NCBI RefSeq assembly: GCF_900021175.1
Contig: NZ_FCOP01000013.1
Coordinates: forward strand, 558,001 to 622,000
Source of the DNA: Pseudenterobacter timonensis
GTDB lineage: Bacteria; Pseudomonadota; Gammaproteobacteria; Enterobacterales; Enterobacteriaceae
Reading direction: 5' to 3'
Length of the DNA: 64,000 nt
The notes under the pieces are model-generated. The model was given only the letters and a program-made list of their open reading frames with translations, was not told where the DNA came from and did not search any database. A program made the translations under genes and the position numbers. Every line of letters starts with the position of its first letter. The first letter of the stretch is position 1. This document shows, in pieces, positions 39,965 through 50,475 of this stretch.

Positions 39965-41784
39965 ATTATCGCCTCTGCGCGCTGCTGCGCTTCATCTGCC
40001 TGCTGCTGGCCTTCTCTGCTCTGCCCCTGCAGGCGCAAAACCTTCGGCAAGGGTACGCGTTCGCCGTGCTGGGCGAGCCGAAGTACCCCGCCAGCTTCAG
40101 CCATTTCGACTATGTAAACCCGGCGGCGCCGAAAGGGGGCAATATCACCCTCTCCGCCACCGGCACCTTCGATAACTTTAACCGCTACGCCCTGCGCGGC
40201 GTGGCGGCGGCGCGTACCGAATCGCTCTATGACACGCTCTATGTCACCTCGGACGATGAGCCGGGCAGCTACTATCCGCTGCTTGCGCTCGGGGCGCGCT
40301 ATGCGGACGATTTCTCCTGGGCGGAGATAACCCTTAATCCGCAGGCGCGCTTTCATGACGGCAGCCCCGTCACCGCCCGCGACGTCGCTTTTACCTTCCA
40401 TAAGTTTATGACCGAAGGGGTGCCCCAGTTCCGCCTCGTCTATAAGGGAGCAACGGTGACGGCTGTCGCCCCCCTGACCGTGCGTATTACCCTCGCCGAG
40501 CCGAACAAAGAGAATATGCTCAGCCTCTTTACGCTGCCGGTGATGCCCGCCTCGTTCTGGGCGCACCATAAGCTCAGCGATCCGCTCGCCACGCCGCCGC
40601 TGGCGGGAGGCCCCTATCGCATCACCAGCTGGAAAATGGGGCAGTATGTCATCTACTCCCGCGTAAAAAATTACTGGGCGGCAAATCTGCCGGTCAACCG
40701 CGGGCGCTGGAATTTTGACACCCTGCGCTATGACTACTATCTCGACGATAATGTCGCTTTCGAAGCCTTCAAGGCGGGGGCGTTCGATCTGCGCCAGGAG
40801 GGGGATGCCAAAAACTGGGCGACCCGCTACGTGGGCAAAAATTTTAACCGCGGCTATATCCTTAAAGAGGAGCCGAAAAACGAATCGGCGCAGGATACCC
40901 GCTGGCTGGCCTTTAACATTCAGCGTCCGGTCTTCGCCGACAGACGGGTGCGGCAGGCGATTACCCTGGCCTTTGATTTTGAATGGATGAACAAGGCGCT
41001 CTTCTACGGCGCCTACAGCCGCGCCAGCAGCTATTTTCAGAATACCGACTATGCGGCGCGCGGCAAGCCCGATAGCGCCGAGCTGGCGCTACTCGAACCG
41101 TTCAGGGCAGAACTGCCGCCGGAGATCTTTACCACGCCGTTCAGGGCTCCCGCCTCGGCGGGCGATGGCTTTGACCGGGCTAATCTGCTCGCGGCGAGCC
41201 GGCTGCTCGATAGCGCGGGCTGGGTGATTAAAAACCAGCGGCGCGTCAACGCCAAAACAGGCAAGCCGCTCAGCTTCGAGCTGCTGCTCTCCTCCGGCAG
41301 TAATAACCAGTGGGTGCTCCCCTTCCAGCACAACCTGGCGCGCCTGGGCATTCGTATGTCCATCCGCCAGGTGGACCGCTCGCAGCTTACCAACCGGATG
41401 CGCAGCCGCGATTACGACATGATGCCGCGTCTGTGGCAGGCGCAGCCGTGGCCGAGCAGCGACCTGAGCATCTCCTGGGCCTCGGAATATATCAACTCCT
41501 CCTACAACGCGCCGGGCGTACAAAGCCCGGTTATCGACGCGCTGATTGCCAAAATCACCGCCGCGCAGGGGGATGAGGCGGCGTTGCTGCCGCTGGGACG
41601 GGCGCTGGATCGCGTCCTGACATGGAACTACTACATGCTGCCGATGTGGTATATGGGCGAGGATCGGGTGGCCCGCTGGGATAAATTTTCCCGGCCCGCC
41701 GTCCGTCCCATCTACTCCCTGGGTTTTGACACCTGGTGGTATGATGCCAGGAAAGCCGCCAGGCTGCCCGCCGGGCAACGCTAA
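39961..41784 (+). CDS. yejA: Peptide ABC transporter substrate-binding protein YejA
   Basis: 607 aa from GTG 39961, chosen because GGAG ends 7 nt upstream and a signal peptide follows at once (VNYRLCALLRFICLLLAFSA, cut near ..LPLQA). The GTGA overlaps the pdeN stop by 4 nt. SBP family 5 protein: YVNPAAPKGGNI, TARDVAFTFHKFM and FDLRQEGDAKNWATRY are typical of YejA. Captures oligopeptides for YejBEF; in E. coli this system takes up microcin C. Confidence 0.92.
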   Translation: MNYRLCALLRFICLLLAFSALPLQAQNLRQGYAFAVLGEPKYPASFSHFDYVNPAAPKGGNITLSATGTFDNFNRYALRGVAAARTESLYDTLYVTSDDEPGSYYPLLALGARYADDFSWAEITLNPQARFHDGSPVTARDVAFTFHKFMTEGVPQFRLVYKGATVTAVAPLTVRITLAEPNKENMLSLFTLPVMPASFWAHHKLSDPLATPPLAGGPYRITSWKMGQYVIYSRVKNYWAANLPVNRGRWNFDTLRYDYYLDDNVAFEAFKAGAFDLRQEGDAKNWATRYVGKNFNRGYILKEEPKNESAQDTRWLAFNIQRPVFADRRVRQAITLAFDFEWMNKALFYGAYSRASSYFQNTDYAARGKPDSAELALLEPFRAELPPEIFTTPFRAPASAGDGFDRANLLAASRLLDSAGWVIKNQRRVNAKTGKPLSFELLLSSGSNNQWVLPFQHNLARLGIRMSIRQVDRSQLTNRMRSRDYDMMPRLWQAQPWPSSDLSISWASEYINSSYNAPGVQSPVIDALIAKITAAQGDEAALLPLGRALDRVLTWNYYMLPMWYMGEDRVARWDKFSRPAVRPIYSLGFDTWWYDARKAARLPAGQR

Positions 41785-41793
41785 GGAATATCG

Positions 41794-42888
41794 ATGGGCG
41801 CTTATCTGATTCGACGTTTGCTGCTGATTATCCCCACCCTGTGGGCGATTATTACCCTCAACTTTTTTATTGTGCAGATCGCCCCGGGCGGGCCGGTTGA
41901 CCAGGCGATTGCCGCCATTGAGTTTGGCGACAGCGGCAGCCTGCCCGGCGGCGGCGGCGAAGGGCTGCGCGCCACCCACGCCCATACCGGCACAGGGAAC
42001 ATCAGCGAAAGTCACTATCGCGGCGGACGCGGGCTGGATCCGGAGGTGATCGCCGAGATCACCCGCCGCTACGGCTTTGATAAGCCGCTCCATGAGCGCT
42101 ATTTCACCATGCTGTGGAACTACCTGCGCTTTGACTTTGGCGATAGCCTGTTTCGCAGCGCCTCGGTGCTTCAGCTTATTAAAGAGAGCCTGCCCGTCTC
42201 CGCCACCCTCGGGCTGTGGGGAACGCTGATCATCTACCTGGTGTCGATTCCGCTCGGCATCCGCAAGGCGGTTTACAACGGCAGCCGGTTCGATATCTGG
42301 AGCAGCACGCTGATTATCATCGGCTACGCCATCCCGGCCTTCCTTTTCGCGGTGCTGCTGATTGTCTTTTTCGCCGGCGGCAGCTATTTCGATCTCTTCC
42401 CGCTGCGCGGCCTGGTCTCCGCTGATTTCAGCGACCTGCCCTGGTATCAGAAAATTACCGACTATCTCTGGCATATCACCCTGCCGGTGCTGGCGACGGT
42501 GATTGGCGGCTTTGCCGCGCTGACCATGCTGACGAAAAACGCCTTTCTTGACGAAATCCGCAAGCAGTACGTGGTGACGGCGCGGGCAAAAGGAGTCAGC
42601 GAGAAGCGTATCATGTGGCGTCACGTCTTTCGCAACGCCATGCTGCTGGTGATCGCCGGCTTTCCGGCCACCTTTATTAGCATGTTTTTTACCGGCTCGC
42701 TGCTGATCGAGGTGATGTTTTCCCTTAACGGGCTGGGACTGCTTGGCTACGAGGCAACCGTCTCCCGGGACTACCCGGTGATGTTCGGCACCCTCTATAT
42801 CTTCACCCTGATTGGCCTGCTGCTGAATATCGTCAGTGATATCAGCTACACGCTGGTCGATCCGCGCATCGATTTTGAGGGCCGCTAA
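41794..42888 (+). CDS. yejB: Peptide ABC transporter permease YejB
   Basis: 364 aa, DppB-type inner-membrane permease with six helices. N-terminal [20 protein letters not shown]; the EAA loop is visible as [21 protein letters not shown]. The glycine-rich periplasmic stretch [14 protein letters not shown] is also seen in E. coli YejB. Starts 9 bp after yejA and partners YejE. Confidence 0.95.
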   Translation: MGAYLIRRLLLIIPTLWAIITLNFFIVQIAPGGPVDQAIAAIEFGDSGSLPGGGGEGLRATHAHTGTGNISESHYRGGRGLDPEVIAEITRRYGFDKPLHERYFTMLWNYLRFDFGDSLFRSASVLQLIKESLPVSATLGLWGTLIIYLVSIPLGIRKAVYNGSRFDIWSSTLIIIGYAIPAFLFAVLLIVFFAGGSYFDLFPLRGLVSADFSDLPWYQKITDYLWHITLPVLATVIGGFAALTMLTKNAFLDEIRKQYVVTARAKGVSEKRIMWRHVFRNAMLLVIAGFPATFISMFFTGSLLIEVMFSLNGLGLLGYEATVSRDYPVMFGTLYIFTLIGLLLNIVSDISYTLVDPRIDFEGR

Positions 42889-42890
42889 CC

Positions 42891-43913
42891 ATGCCTTTAA
42901 GCCCCGTCAACCAGGCCCGCTGGGCACGTTTCTGCCATAACCGCCGCGGCTACTGGTCGCTTTGGATTTTTGCCGTCCTGTTTGCGCTCAGCCTCTGCTC
43001 GGAACTGATCGCCAACGACCGCCCCCTGCTGGTGCACTTTAACGACCGCTGGTATTTTCCGGTCGCGGTGAACTACAGCGAAAGCGACTTTGGCGGCCCT
43101 TTTGCGACTCCAGCCGACTATCAGGACCCGTGGCTTCGCCAGCAGATAGATAACCACGGCTGGGCGCTATGGGCGCCCGTTCGCTTTGGCGCCAACAGCA
43201 TCAACTTTGCCACCGCCACCCCGTTTCCCTCGCCCCCTTCGGCGCAGAACTGGCTGGGGACCGACGCCAACGGCGGTGACGTACTGGCGCGTATTCTCTA
43301 CGGTACGCGGATCTCGCTGCTCTTTGGGCTGCTGCTCACCCTCTTTTCAAGCGTGATGGGGGTGGTGGCCGGGGCGATACAGGGCTACTACGGCGGGCGG
43401 ATCGACCTCTGGGGGCAGCGCTTTATCGAGGTCTGGTCCGGTATGCCGACCCTCTTTTTAATCATTCTGCTCTCCAGCGTCATCCAGCCTGGCTTCTGGT
43501 GGCTGCTGGGGATCACCGTGCTTTTTGGCTGGATGACGCTGGTGGGCGTGGTGCGGGCTGAATTTCTGCGCACCCGTAATTTTGATTATATCCGCGCGGC
43601 CCATGCGCTGGGGGTGAGCGATCGCAGCATCATCTTCCGCCATATGTTGCCTAACGCGGTGGTGGCGACGCTCACCTTCCTGCCCTTTATTTTGTGCAGC
43701 TCCATTACCACCCTCACCTCGCTCGATTTTCTCGGCTTTGGCCTGCCGCTCGGTTCCCCTTCGCTGGGTGAGCTGCTGCTGCAGGGTAAAAATAACCTGC
43801 AGGCGCCCTGGCTTGGGATCGCTGCTTTTATGTCGGTTGCCGTGCTGCTCTCGCTGTTGATCTTTATTGGCGAAGCGGTACGCGATGCCTTCGACCCCAG
43901 CAAGGCGGTATAA
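42891..43913 (+). CDS. yejE: Peptide ABC transporter permease YejE
   Basis: 340 aa, DppC-type permease. Long N-terminal periplasmic part, then NWLGTDANGGDVLARILYG and the EAA loop AAHALGVSDRSIIFRHMLPNA that contacts the ATPase. Starts 2 bp after the yejB stop. Confidence 0.95.
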   Translation: MPLSPVNQARWARFCHNRRGYWSLWIFAVLFALSLCSELIANDRPLLVHFNDRWYFPVAVNYSESDFGGPFATPADYQDPWLRQQIDNHGWALWAPVRFGANSINFATATPFPSPPSAQNWLGTDANGGDVLARILYGTRISLLFGLLLTLFSSVMGVVAGAIQGYYGGRIDLWGQRFIEVWSGMPTLFLIILLSSVIQPGFWWLLGITVLFGWMTLVGVVRAEFLRTRNFDYIRAAHALGVSDRSIIFRHMLPNAVVATLTFLPFILCSSITTLTSLDFLGFGLPLGSPSLGELLLQGKNNLQAPWLGIAAFMSVAVLLSLLIFIGEAVRDAFDPSKAV

Positions 43914-43914
43914 G

Positions 43915-45504
43915 ATGACGCAGCCACTTCTGAGCATTGAAAACTTGTCCATCGCCTTTAGCCAGCAGGGGGAGAAGCGCACCGTGGTGCATGACCTGTC
44001 GCTGCGCGTACATCCCGGCGAAACCCTGGCGCTGGTGGGAGAGTCGGGCTCCGGTAAAAGCGTCTCTGCGCTCTCGGTGCTGCGCCTGCTCCCCTCTCCG
44101 CCGGTGAGCTATCCGCAGGGGGATATCTTTTATCACGGCCAGTCGCTGCTGCATGCCGATGAACGCACGCTGCGTGGAGTGCGGGGCAATAAAATTGCGA
44201 TGATTTTTCAGGAGCCGATGGTCTCCCTGAATCCGCTGCATACCCTGGAAAAACAGCTCTATGAAGTGCTCTCTCTGCACCGGGGAATGCGCCGGGAAGC
44301 GGCGCGCGGGGAGATCCTCGACTGCCTTGAACGCACCGGTATCCGCCATGCGGCTAAACGGCTGGGGGATTTTCCCCACCAGCTCTCCGGCGGCGAACGC
44401 CAGCGGGTGATGATTGCGATGGCCCTTCTCACCCGCCCGGAGCTGCTGATCGCCGATGAGCCCACCACGGCGCTGGACGTCAGCGTACAGGCGCAGATCC
44501 TGCAGCTGCTGCGGGAGCTGCGCAACGAGCTGAATATGAGCCTGCTCTTTATCACCCATAACCTCAGCATTGTGCGAAAGCTGGCGGACAGCGTGGCGGT
44601 CATGCAGAACGGCCGCTGCGTGGAGCAGAACCGCGCTGACGCGCTGCTCAGCGCGCCGGCGCACCCCTATACCCGGCAGCTGCTGGCGAGCGAGCCGTCA
44701 GGGGATCCGGTACCGCTTCCCCCTGGCAGCGAGCCGCTGCTGCGGGTCGATAAACTCTCCGTCGCCTTCCCCGTGCGCCGGGGCGTGCTGCGCCGCGTGG
44801 TGGATCGTCATCAGGTGGTGAAGCAGATCGGCTTCTCCCTGCGGCCGGGGGAAACGCTGGGGCTGGTGGGAGAATCCGGTTCCGGCAAAAGCACCACCGG
44901 GCTGGCGCTGCTGCGGCTGATCGCCTCGGAGGGATCGATTCTCTTTGACGGCAAACCGCTGCACGCGATGAACCGCCGCGAGCTGCTGCCGATGCGCCAC
45001 CGGATGCAGGTGGTGTTCCAGGATCCTAACTCTTCGCTTAATCCGCGCCTGAATGTCCTGCAAATTATTGAGGAGGGGCTGCGGGTGCATCGTCCCGCGC
45101 TGAGCGCCGCCGAACGTGAGGCAGAGGTGATACGGGTAATGCAGGAGGTGGGGCTTGATCCCGAGAGCCGTCAGCGCTATCCGGCCGCCTTTTCCGGCGG
45201 GCAGCGCCAGCGCATCGCCATCGCCCGCGCCCTGATCCTCCGCCCGGAGCTGATCGTGCTGGATGAGCCCACCTCGTCGCTGGACAGAACCGTACAGGCG
45301 CAGATACTCGCGCTGCTCAAGGCGTTACAGGAAAAGTACCGGCTGGCCTATATCTTTATCAGCCACGATTTACAGGTGGTGCGCACGTTGTGTCATCAGG
45401 TGATGGTGCTGCGTCAGGGGGAGATTGTCGAGCAGGGCGAAGGCCAGCGCGTCTTTACCGCGCCTGAGCATGCCTATACGCGTCAGCTTTTAGCGTTAAG
45501 CTGA
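43915..45504 (+). CDS. yejF: Peptide ABC transporter ATP-binding protein YejF
   Basis: 529 aa from ATG 43915, immediately after the yejE stop (TAAGATG); this equals the E. coli length. Two fused ABC domains: GESGSGKS at 42-49 and again near residue 322, signatures LSGGERQR and FSGGQRQR, Walker B LLIADEPTTALD and LIVLDEPTSSLD. Drives peptide uptake through YejBE. Last gene of yejABEF; it converges on yejG with only 3 bp between stops. Confidence 0.95.
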   Translation: MTQPLLSIENLSIAFSQQGEKRTVVHDLSLRVHPGETLALVGESGSGKSVSALSVLRLLPSPPVSYPQGDIFYHGQSLLHADERTLRGVRGNKIAMIFQEPMVSLNPLHTLEKQLYEVLSLHRGMRREAARGEILDCLERTGIRHAAKRLGDFPHQLSGGERQRVMIAMALLTRPELLIADEPTTALDVSVQAQILQLLRELRNELNMSLLFITHNLSIVRKLADSVAVMQNGRCVEQNRADALLSAPAHPYTRQLLASEPSGDPVPLPPGSEPLLRVDKLSVAFPVRRGVLRRVVDRHQVVKQIGFSLRPGETLGLVGESGSGKSTTGLALLRLIASEGSILFDGKPLHAMNRRELLPMRHRMQVVFQDPNSSLNPRLNVLQIIEEGLRVHRPALSAAEREAEVIRVMQEVGLDPESRQRYPAAFSGGQRQRIAIARALILRPELIVLDEPTSSLDRTVQAQILALLKALQEKYRLAYIFISHDLQVVRTLCHQVMVLRQGEIVEQGEGQRVFTAPEHAYTRQLLALS

Positions 45505-45507
45505 CGC

Positions 45508-45852
45508 TCAGAAAGGGTATTGACCGGAGAAGGGTTCAGCGATCGCCACGCCGAAATTTTTCAGACGACAGGTGGCGGCGAACTCGTCCTGGCTGTTCAC
45601 AAACAGGCAAGGCTCGCCTTCGCACTCCAGTACGGAGCTGTCGACTTCGATATCGCTTAGCGCCTGGCTCAGACGCTCCATCACGGGCCATGCGTTATCG
45701 TCGTCCGGGCTGAGCAGCTTCAGGGCGATAAGGCTGTTTTCACCGCTGTTTCCGTTCTGCGGAATCGGTTCAACTTTTGAACCTGCAAATCCTGCAGACC
45801 AGCGGTAGCACTGCGGCAGGCGATGGACAATGGAGAGCTGTAATGTATTCAC
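45508..45852 (-). CDS. yejG: YejG family protein
   Basis: 114 aa, [20 protein letters not shown] start and QYPF end, matching YejG of other enterobacteria. Small, cytosolic, no recognised catalytic motif; function unknown, with a reported link to low-level aminoglycoside tolerance in E. coli. Confidence 0.9.
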   Translation of the reverse strand: MNTLQLSIVHRLPQCYRWSAGFAGSKVEPIPQNGNSGENSLIALKLLSPDDDNAWPVMERLSQALSDIEVDSSVLECEGEPCLFVNSQDEFAATCRLKNFGVAIAEPFSGQYPF

Positions 45853-46152
45853 GTTCTTTCCCCGGAAGCAAAATATACTTCACAATTCATTTACATTTAT
45901 ATTAACACACTGGCGCCAGCCTGCCTTTTTTTTCATCACAAACCGTTTACAGCCTTGTGTAGCGGGACTTAGCCTCTTATTTATCAGACTTTTTTACGGC
46001 GGGGGGCAGCCAGGCGTCGGCGCTATATGTACCCGTTTCTGCGATCTAACTCAACCTTTTTAACTACAATGATGTGACTTTTTACACAAATAGATTTTAC
46101 ATAAAAGAAACAAACACCGGGTAAACGAAACGAGTTTCGGTTGATATGCATC
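45853..46152. other. Intergenic region yejG-bcr without gene
   Basis: About 300 bp between the yejG start and the bcr terminator. The yejG-proximal part is AT-rich and presumably holds its promoter. Short open frames here show no ribosome-binding site or family resemblance. Confidence 0.5.
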
Positions 46153-46181
46153 AAAAAAGGGGCCCTTCGCGGCCCCTTTCT
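46153..46181 (-). terminator. bcr terminator
   Basis: AAAGGGGCC and GGCCCCTTT pair around a six-base loop; on the minus strand the stem runs into six U residues, 7 bp beyond the bcr stop. Confidence 0.85.
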
Positions 46182-46186
46182 GATTG

Positions 46187-47380
46187 TTAAATCACCGTTT
46201 TTCGCCGTCGGCTGGCATAGAGGCATAAGAGAATGGAACTGGTGGCGCAGAACGCGATGGACCAGATCATGGGCCAGGCGGTATTGAAGGTTGCCAGCGA
46301 TAACAGCGCGCCGACAATCGCACCAATGCCGAAACGGAAGGTCCCCGCCAGCGACGAGGCGGTGCCCGCCATATGAGGAAATTCATCCAGGATCACCGCC
46401 ATGGCGTTAGACGAAACCATCGCCACGCAGCCGACGAAAGCGGCGATGCCCACCACCATTGACCAGAAGCCGAGCCCCAGGAAAGCGCTCACGACCAGCC
46501 AGAGCGCCACCGCAAACTGGATCCACAGCCCTCCACGGAACATGTTCAGCGCGCCGATACGGCGAACGAAGCGGCTGTTGATCATGGTCATAATGAAGAG
46601 AAAGACAATGTTCAGCGCGAAGTAATAGCCGAAATGTTGCGGTAAGACATGGTTCAGCTCAATGTAAACAAACGGCCCGGCGCTCAAAAAGGAGAACATT
46701 CCGGCAAAGCTAAAGCCGCTCGCCAGCATGTAGCTCAGCACCCGCTTATGGCGAAACAGCGAGGCAAAGTTGGCGAGGGTGGTGCGAATATGAAACTTTT
46801 GCCGACGCTCAGCCGGCAGGGTTTCATCAATAAAGAAGAAGATCATGACACACGCCAGCAGCGCCGCCAACGCCAGGATCCAGAAAATTGCGTGCCAGCT
46901 AAACCAGACCAGCACCGCCCCGCCCACCATCGGCGCCACCAGCGGCGCGATGGTCGTCACCAGCATGACGAAGGACATCATGCGGGAGAACTCATCTTTC
47001 GGGTAGATATCGCGCATCAGGGCATTGATCACTACGCTCGCCGCAGCCGCGGCCAGACCATGGAAAAAGCGCATTACAATCAGATAATCGACGCTCTGTG
47101 ATAGCGCGCAGGCCACCGCCGCCGCGGCAAACACCAGCGTCCCACCGAGGATCACCGGCTTGCGACCCAGGCTGTCCGCCATTGGGCCGTAGAGCAACTG
47201 GCCCAGCGCAAAGCCAAGGATATAGGTGCTCAGCGTCATCTGCGCGCTGCCCGCCGGAACGCCAAACTGTTCGGAGATGACCGGCAGCGCGGGCAGGTAC
47301 ATATCGATCGACAGCGGCATCAGCATGGCCAGCAGACCAAGAATAAACACGATACTGAATGAGTGTGGCCTGGTGGTCAC
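46187..47380 (-). CDS. bcr: Bcr/CflA multidrug efflux MFS transporter
   Basis: 397 aa from GTG 47380, with AGGAG 7 nt upstream. Twelve-helix DHA1-family exporter; helix-1 motif [13 protein letters not shown], the loop [18 protein letters not shown], and antiporter motif C region [14 protein letters not shown]. coli Bcr exports bicyclomycin, cysteine and sulfonamides. Lies 15 bp after rsuA on the same strand, as in E. coli. Confidence 0.94.
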   Translation of the reverse strand: MTTRPHSFSIVFILGLLAMLMPLSIDMYLPALPVISEQFGVPAGSAQMTLSTYILGFALGQLLYGPMADSLGRKPVILGGTLVFAAAAVACALSQSVDYLIVMRFFHGLAAAAASVVINALMRDIYPKDEFSRMMSFVMLVTTIAPLVAPMVGGAVLVWFSWHAIFWILALAALLACVMIFFFIDETLPAERRQKFHIRTTLANFASLFRHKRVLSYMLASGFSFAGMFSFLSAGPFVYIELNHVLPQHFGYYFALNIVFLFIMTMINSRFVRRIGALNMFRGGLWIQFAVALWLVVSAFLGLGFWSMVVGIAAFVGCVAMVSSNAMAVILDEFPHMAGTASSLAGTFRFGIGAIVGALLSLATFNTAWPMIWSIAFCATSSILLCLYASRRRKTVI

Positions 47381-47395
47381 AATGAGCTCCTGAAA

Positions 47396-48103
47396 TTAGC
47401 GGGATGGGGTGGCGATACTGGCAATTTCCTCTTCCGTCAGCGGACGGTACTCGCCGGGCGCCAGATCCGGATCAAGCACAATCGCGCCAATACGTTCACG
47501 GTGCAGGCCAACCACGCGATTGCCCACCGCGGCGAACATCCGTTTGACCTGATGGTAGCGCCCCTCGCTGATGGTAAGTCGCACCTCGGTGGGGGTGACA
47601 ACCTCCAGCACCGCGGGTTTAGTGAGATCTTTTTCATTATGCAGCTGCACGCCTTTGGCGAACTGCGTGGCCGTGTCGTCGCTGACCGGCGACTCCAGCG
47701 TGACGTAATAGGTTTTTTCACAGTGGTGGCGCGGCGAGGTGATGCGGTGCGACCATTGTCCGTCATCGGTCATCAGCACCAGCCCGGTGGTGTCGATATC
47801 CAGACGCCCTGCCGCGTGCAGCTTGTGCGCCACCGGCTCGTCCAGAAAATAGAGAATGGTAGGATGATCGGGATCGTCCGTGGAGCAGACATAGCCCTCC
47901 GGCTTATTGAGCATAAAGTAGCGCGGGCCGTTCTGCTGGGTGAGCGGATTGCCGTCGTACTCCACCTGATGCTCAGGCTGGAGTTTAAACGCGCTCTCTT
48001 TCACAATATCGCCATCCACGGTAACGCGGCTGGCGCGGATCTCACGCCCGGCAATGGCGCGGCTGACGCCGAGCTGCTGAGCGATAAACTTATCAAGTCG
48101 CAT
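47396..48103 (-). CDS. rsuA: 16S rRNA pseudouridine(516) synthase RsuA
   Basis: 235 aa. N-terminal S4 RNA-binding domain ([22 protein letters not shown]), then the pseudouridine synthase domain with catalytic Asp102 in [10 protein letters not shown] and the [14 protein letters not shown] and [18 protein letters not shown] motifs. Isomerises U516 in 16S rRNA. Confidence 0.96.
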   Translation of the reverse strand: MRLDKFIAQQLGVSRAIAGREIRASRVTVDGDIVKESAFKLQPEHQVEYDGNPLTQQNGPRYFMLNKPEGYVCSTDDPDHPTILYFLDEPVAHKLHAAGRLDIDTTGLVLMTDDGQWSHRITSPRHHCEKTYYVTLESPVSDDTATQFAKGVQLHNEKDLTKPAVLEVVTPTEVRLTISEGRYHQVKRMFAAVGNRVVGLHRERIGAIVLDPDLAPGEYRPLTEEEIASIATPSR

Positions 48104-48255
48104 GAAATTATATTTGCCTTACTGGTGCCAGGAGCCGGACAACGGTCCGAAAAAAGAAGCAGTCAAGAACTGCTCAGTATAACGGTCTGGTTGTGCTGCT
48201 CAAGGGAAAAAGTTTCATGGCATACTATGTGCAGATTAACGAATAGCAGGCCCCC

Positions 48256-50016
48256 ATGACTTTTACACTCCGCCCCTATCAGCAGGAAGCCGTCGACGCT
48301 ACGCTGGCTCACTTTCGCAAACATCAGGAACCCGCCGCCATCGTGCTGCCGACCGGCGCAGGCAAGAGCCTGGTGATCGCCGAGCTGGCGCGGCTGGCGC
48401 GCGGGCGCGTGCTGGTGCTGGCGCACGTCAAGGAGCTGGTGGCGCAAAACCACGCCAAGTATCTGGCGCTGGGCCTGGAGGCTGACATTTTCGCCGCCGG
48501 GCTGAAGCGCAAGGAGAGCCACGGCAAGGTGGTGTTTGGCAGCGTTCAGTCGGTCGCGCGTAATCTCGACTCGTTCAGCAATGAATTTTCCCTGCTGATC
48601 GTCGACGAATGTCACCGCATCAGCGACGATAACGACAGCCAGTATCAGCAGATCCTCACCCATCTGAAGAGCGTGAATCCGCAGATCCGCCTGCTGGGAC
48701 TCACCGCCACGCCGTTTCGCCTCGGCAAAGGGTGGATTTATCAGTTCCATTACCACGGCATGGTGCGCGGCGACGAGAAAGCGCTGTTCCGCGACTGCAT
48801 CTACGAGCTGCCGCTGCGTTACATGATTAAGCATGGCTATCTCACCCCTCCCGAGCGGCTGGATATGCCGGTGGTGCAGTATGACTTCAGCCGACTACAG
48901 GCGCAGAGCAACGGTCTGTTCAGCGAGGCGGATCTTAACCTGGAGCTGAAAAAGCAGCGGCGGATCACCCCGCATATCGTCAGCCAGATCGTGGAGTTTG
49001 CCGGGAGCCGCAAAGGGGTGATGATTTTCGCCGCCACCGTCGAGCACGCCCGGGAGATCACAGGCCTACTGCCACCGCAGGAGGCGGCGCTGATCACCGG
49101 CGAAACGCCGGGGCCGGAGCGCGACGCGCTGATCGAGGCGTTTAAGGCGCAGCAGTTTCGCTATCTGGTCAACGTCTCGGTCCTCACCACCGGCTTTGAC
49201 GCGCCGCACGTGGATCTGATCGCCATATTGCGCCCGACCGAGTCGGTCAGCCTTTATCAGCAGATTGTCGGACGCGGCCTGCGCCTGGCGCCTGGTAAAA
49301 CCGACTGCCTGATCCTTGACTACGCGGGCAACCCACACGATCTCTACGCCCCCGAAGTGGGCGCACCGAAGGGCCAGAGCGGTAACGTTCCGGTGCAAGT
49401 CTTTTGCCCCGCCTGCGGCTTCGCCAACACCTTCTGGGGAAAAACCACCGCCGACGGCACGCTGATCGAACACTTTGGCCGCCGCTGCCAGGGCTGGTTT
49501 GAGGATGACGAAGGGCACCGTGAACAGTGCGACTACCGCTTCCGTTTTAAAAACTGCCCGCAATGCAACGCGGAAAATGATATTGCCGCCCGCCGCTGTC
49601 GCGAATGTGACACGGTGCTGGTGGATCCGGACGATATGCTGAAGGCGGCGCTGAAGCTGAAGGATGCGCTGGTGCTGCGCTGTAGCGGCATGCAGCTTCA
49701 GTCCGGCGCGGATGAAAAAGGGGAATGGCTGAAAATCACCTACTACGACGAGGATGGCGCGGATGTCAGCGAACGTTTTCGCGTTCACACCCCCGCCCAG
49801 CGCACCGCCTTCGAGCAGCTCTTTATCCGTCCCCACACCCGCACACCCGGCGTGCCGCTGCGCTGGCTGCGCGTGGACGATATTCTTCATCAGCAGGCGC
49901 TGCTGCGCCATCCGGACTTTGTGGTGGCGCGTAAAAAAGGCCAGTTCTGGCAGGTGCGGGAAAAGGTTTTCGATTACGAGGGCCGCTTTCGCCGGGCCAA
50001 TGAATTGCGCGGCTGA
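48256..50016 (+). CDS. radD: DEAD/DEAH-type ATP-dependent helicase RadD (YejH)
   Basis: 586 aa, SF2 helicase. Walker A PTGAGKS at 32-38, DECH box at 117-120, GLTATPFR (motif III/SAT), motif [11 protein letters not shown] and motif [17 protein letters not shown]-terminal zinc-binding region holds four cysteine pairs (CPACG, CQ..., CPQC, CREC). Acts in double-strand-break repair and stimulates RecA strand exchange. The start follows a spaced purine tract GCAGG. Confidence 0.95.
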   Translation: MTFTLRPYQQEAVDATLAHFRKHQEPAAIVLPTGAGKSLVIAELARLARGRVLVLAHVKELVAQNHAKYLALGLEADIFAAGLKRKESHGKVVFGSVQSVARNLDSFSNEFSLLIVDECHRISDDNDSQYQQILTHLKSVNPQIRLLGLTATPFRLGKGWIYQFHYHGMVRGDEKALFRDCIYELPLRYMIKHGYLTPPERLDMPVVQYDFSRLQAQSNGLFSEADLNLELKKQRRITPHIVSQIVEFAGSRKGVMIFAATVEHAREITGLLPPQEAALITGETPGPERDALIEAFKAQQFRYLVNVSVLTTGFDAPHVDLIAILRPTESVSLYQQIVGRGLRLAPGKTDCLILDYAGNPHDLYAPEVGAPKGQSGNVPVQVFCPACGFANTFWGKTTADGTLIEHFGRRCQGWFEDDEGHREQCDYRFRFKNCPQCNAENDIAARRCRECDTVLVDPDDMLKAALKLKDALVLRCSGMQLQSGADEKGEWLKITYYDEDGADVSERFRVHTPAQRTAFEQLFIRPHTRTPGVPLRWLRVDDILHQQALLRHPDFVVARKKGQFWQVREKVFDYEGRFRRANELRG

Positions 50017-50027
50017 GGGACTTTTCG

Positions 50028-50139
50028 TTGATGTACGGGGGATTTGAGTATAAAATGCCGCCCGCCTCACATCCGTGAGGCTGAACACTTACCTGCTGCT
50101 GGGTCGCCTGTAGCAGGATTTATCTACAGAGAGAAATCA
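50028..50139 (+). promoter_or_regulatory. rplY promoter and structured leader
   Basis: TTGATG at 50028-50033 and TAAAAT at 50051-50056 are spaced 17 bp as -35 and -10. The leader then folds into GCCTCAC-atcc-GTGAGGC (50064-50081) and CCTGCT/AGCAGG (50092-50117) before GAGAG and the ATG. L25 represses its own translation in E. coli through its leader; these hairpins are the likely target. Confidence 0.6.
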
Positions 50140-50424
50140 ATGTTTACTATCAACGCAGAAGTACGTAAAGAGCAGGGTAAGGGTGCGAGCCGCCGCCTGC
50201 GCGCAGCTAACAAATTCCCGGCTATCATCTACGGTGGCAAAGCTGCTCCGGTCTCCATCGAACTGGACCACGACAAAGTGTGGAACATGCAGGACAAAGC
50301 TGAGTTCTACGGCGAAGTTCTGACCATCGTTGTTGACGGCAAAGAAGAAAAAGTGAAAGTTCAGGCTGTACAGCGTCACGCGTTCAAGCCGAAACTGACT
50401 CACATCGACTTCGTTCGCGCGTAA
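50140..50424 (+). CDS. rplY: 50S ribosomal protein L25
   Basis: 94 aa from ATG 50140 ([20 protein letters not shown]), the short single-domain enterobacterial L25 that binds 5S rRNA. Preceded by GAGAG. Codon use is clearly biased to highly expressed codons, unlike the neighbours. Confidence 0.98.
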   Translation: MFTINAEVRKEQGKGASRRLRAANKFPAIIYGGKAAPVSIELDHDKVWNMQDKAEFYGEVLTIVVDGKEEKVKVQAVQRHAFKPKLTHIDFVRA

Positions 50425-50438
50425 TCGCCAACAGGTTG

Positions 50439-50468
50439 AGAAAAAACCCCGCACCGCGGGGTTTTTTT
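50439..50468. terminator. Bidirectional terminator between rplY and yejK
   Basis: CCCCGC-acc-GCGGGG hairpin (50447-50461) with a six-A run before and a seven-T run after; serves rplY and the convergent yejK. Confidence 0.9.
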
Positions 50469-50475
50469 ATGGCCG

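Noticed and set aside
41089..42624. 511-codon minus-strand frame
   Set aside because: Antisense to yejA and yejB; a shadow of two well-supported genes.
49066..50088. 340-codon minus-strand frame
   Set aside because: Antisense to radD; the frame has no recognisable domain.
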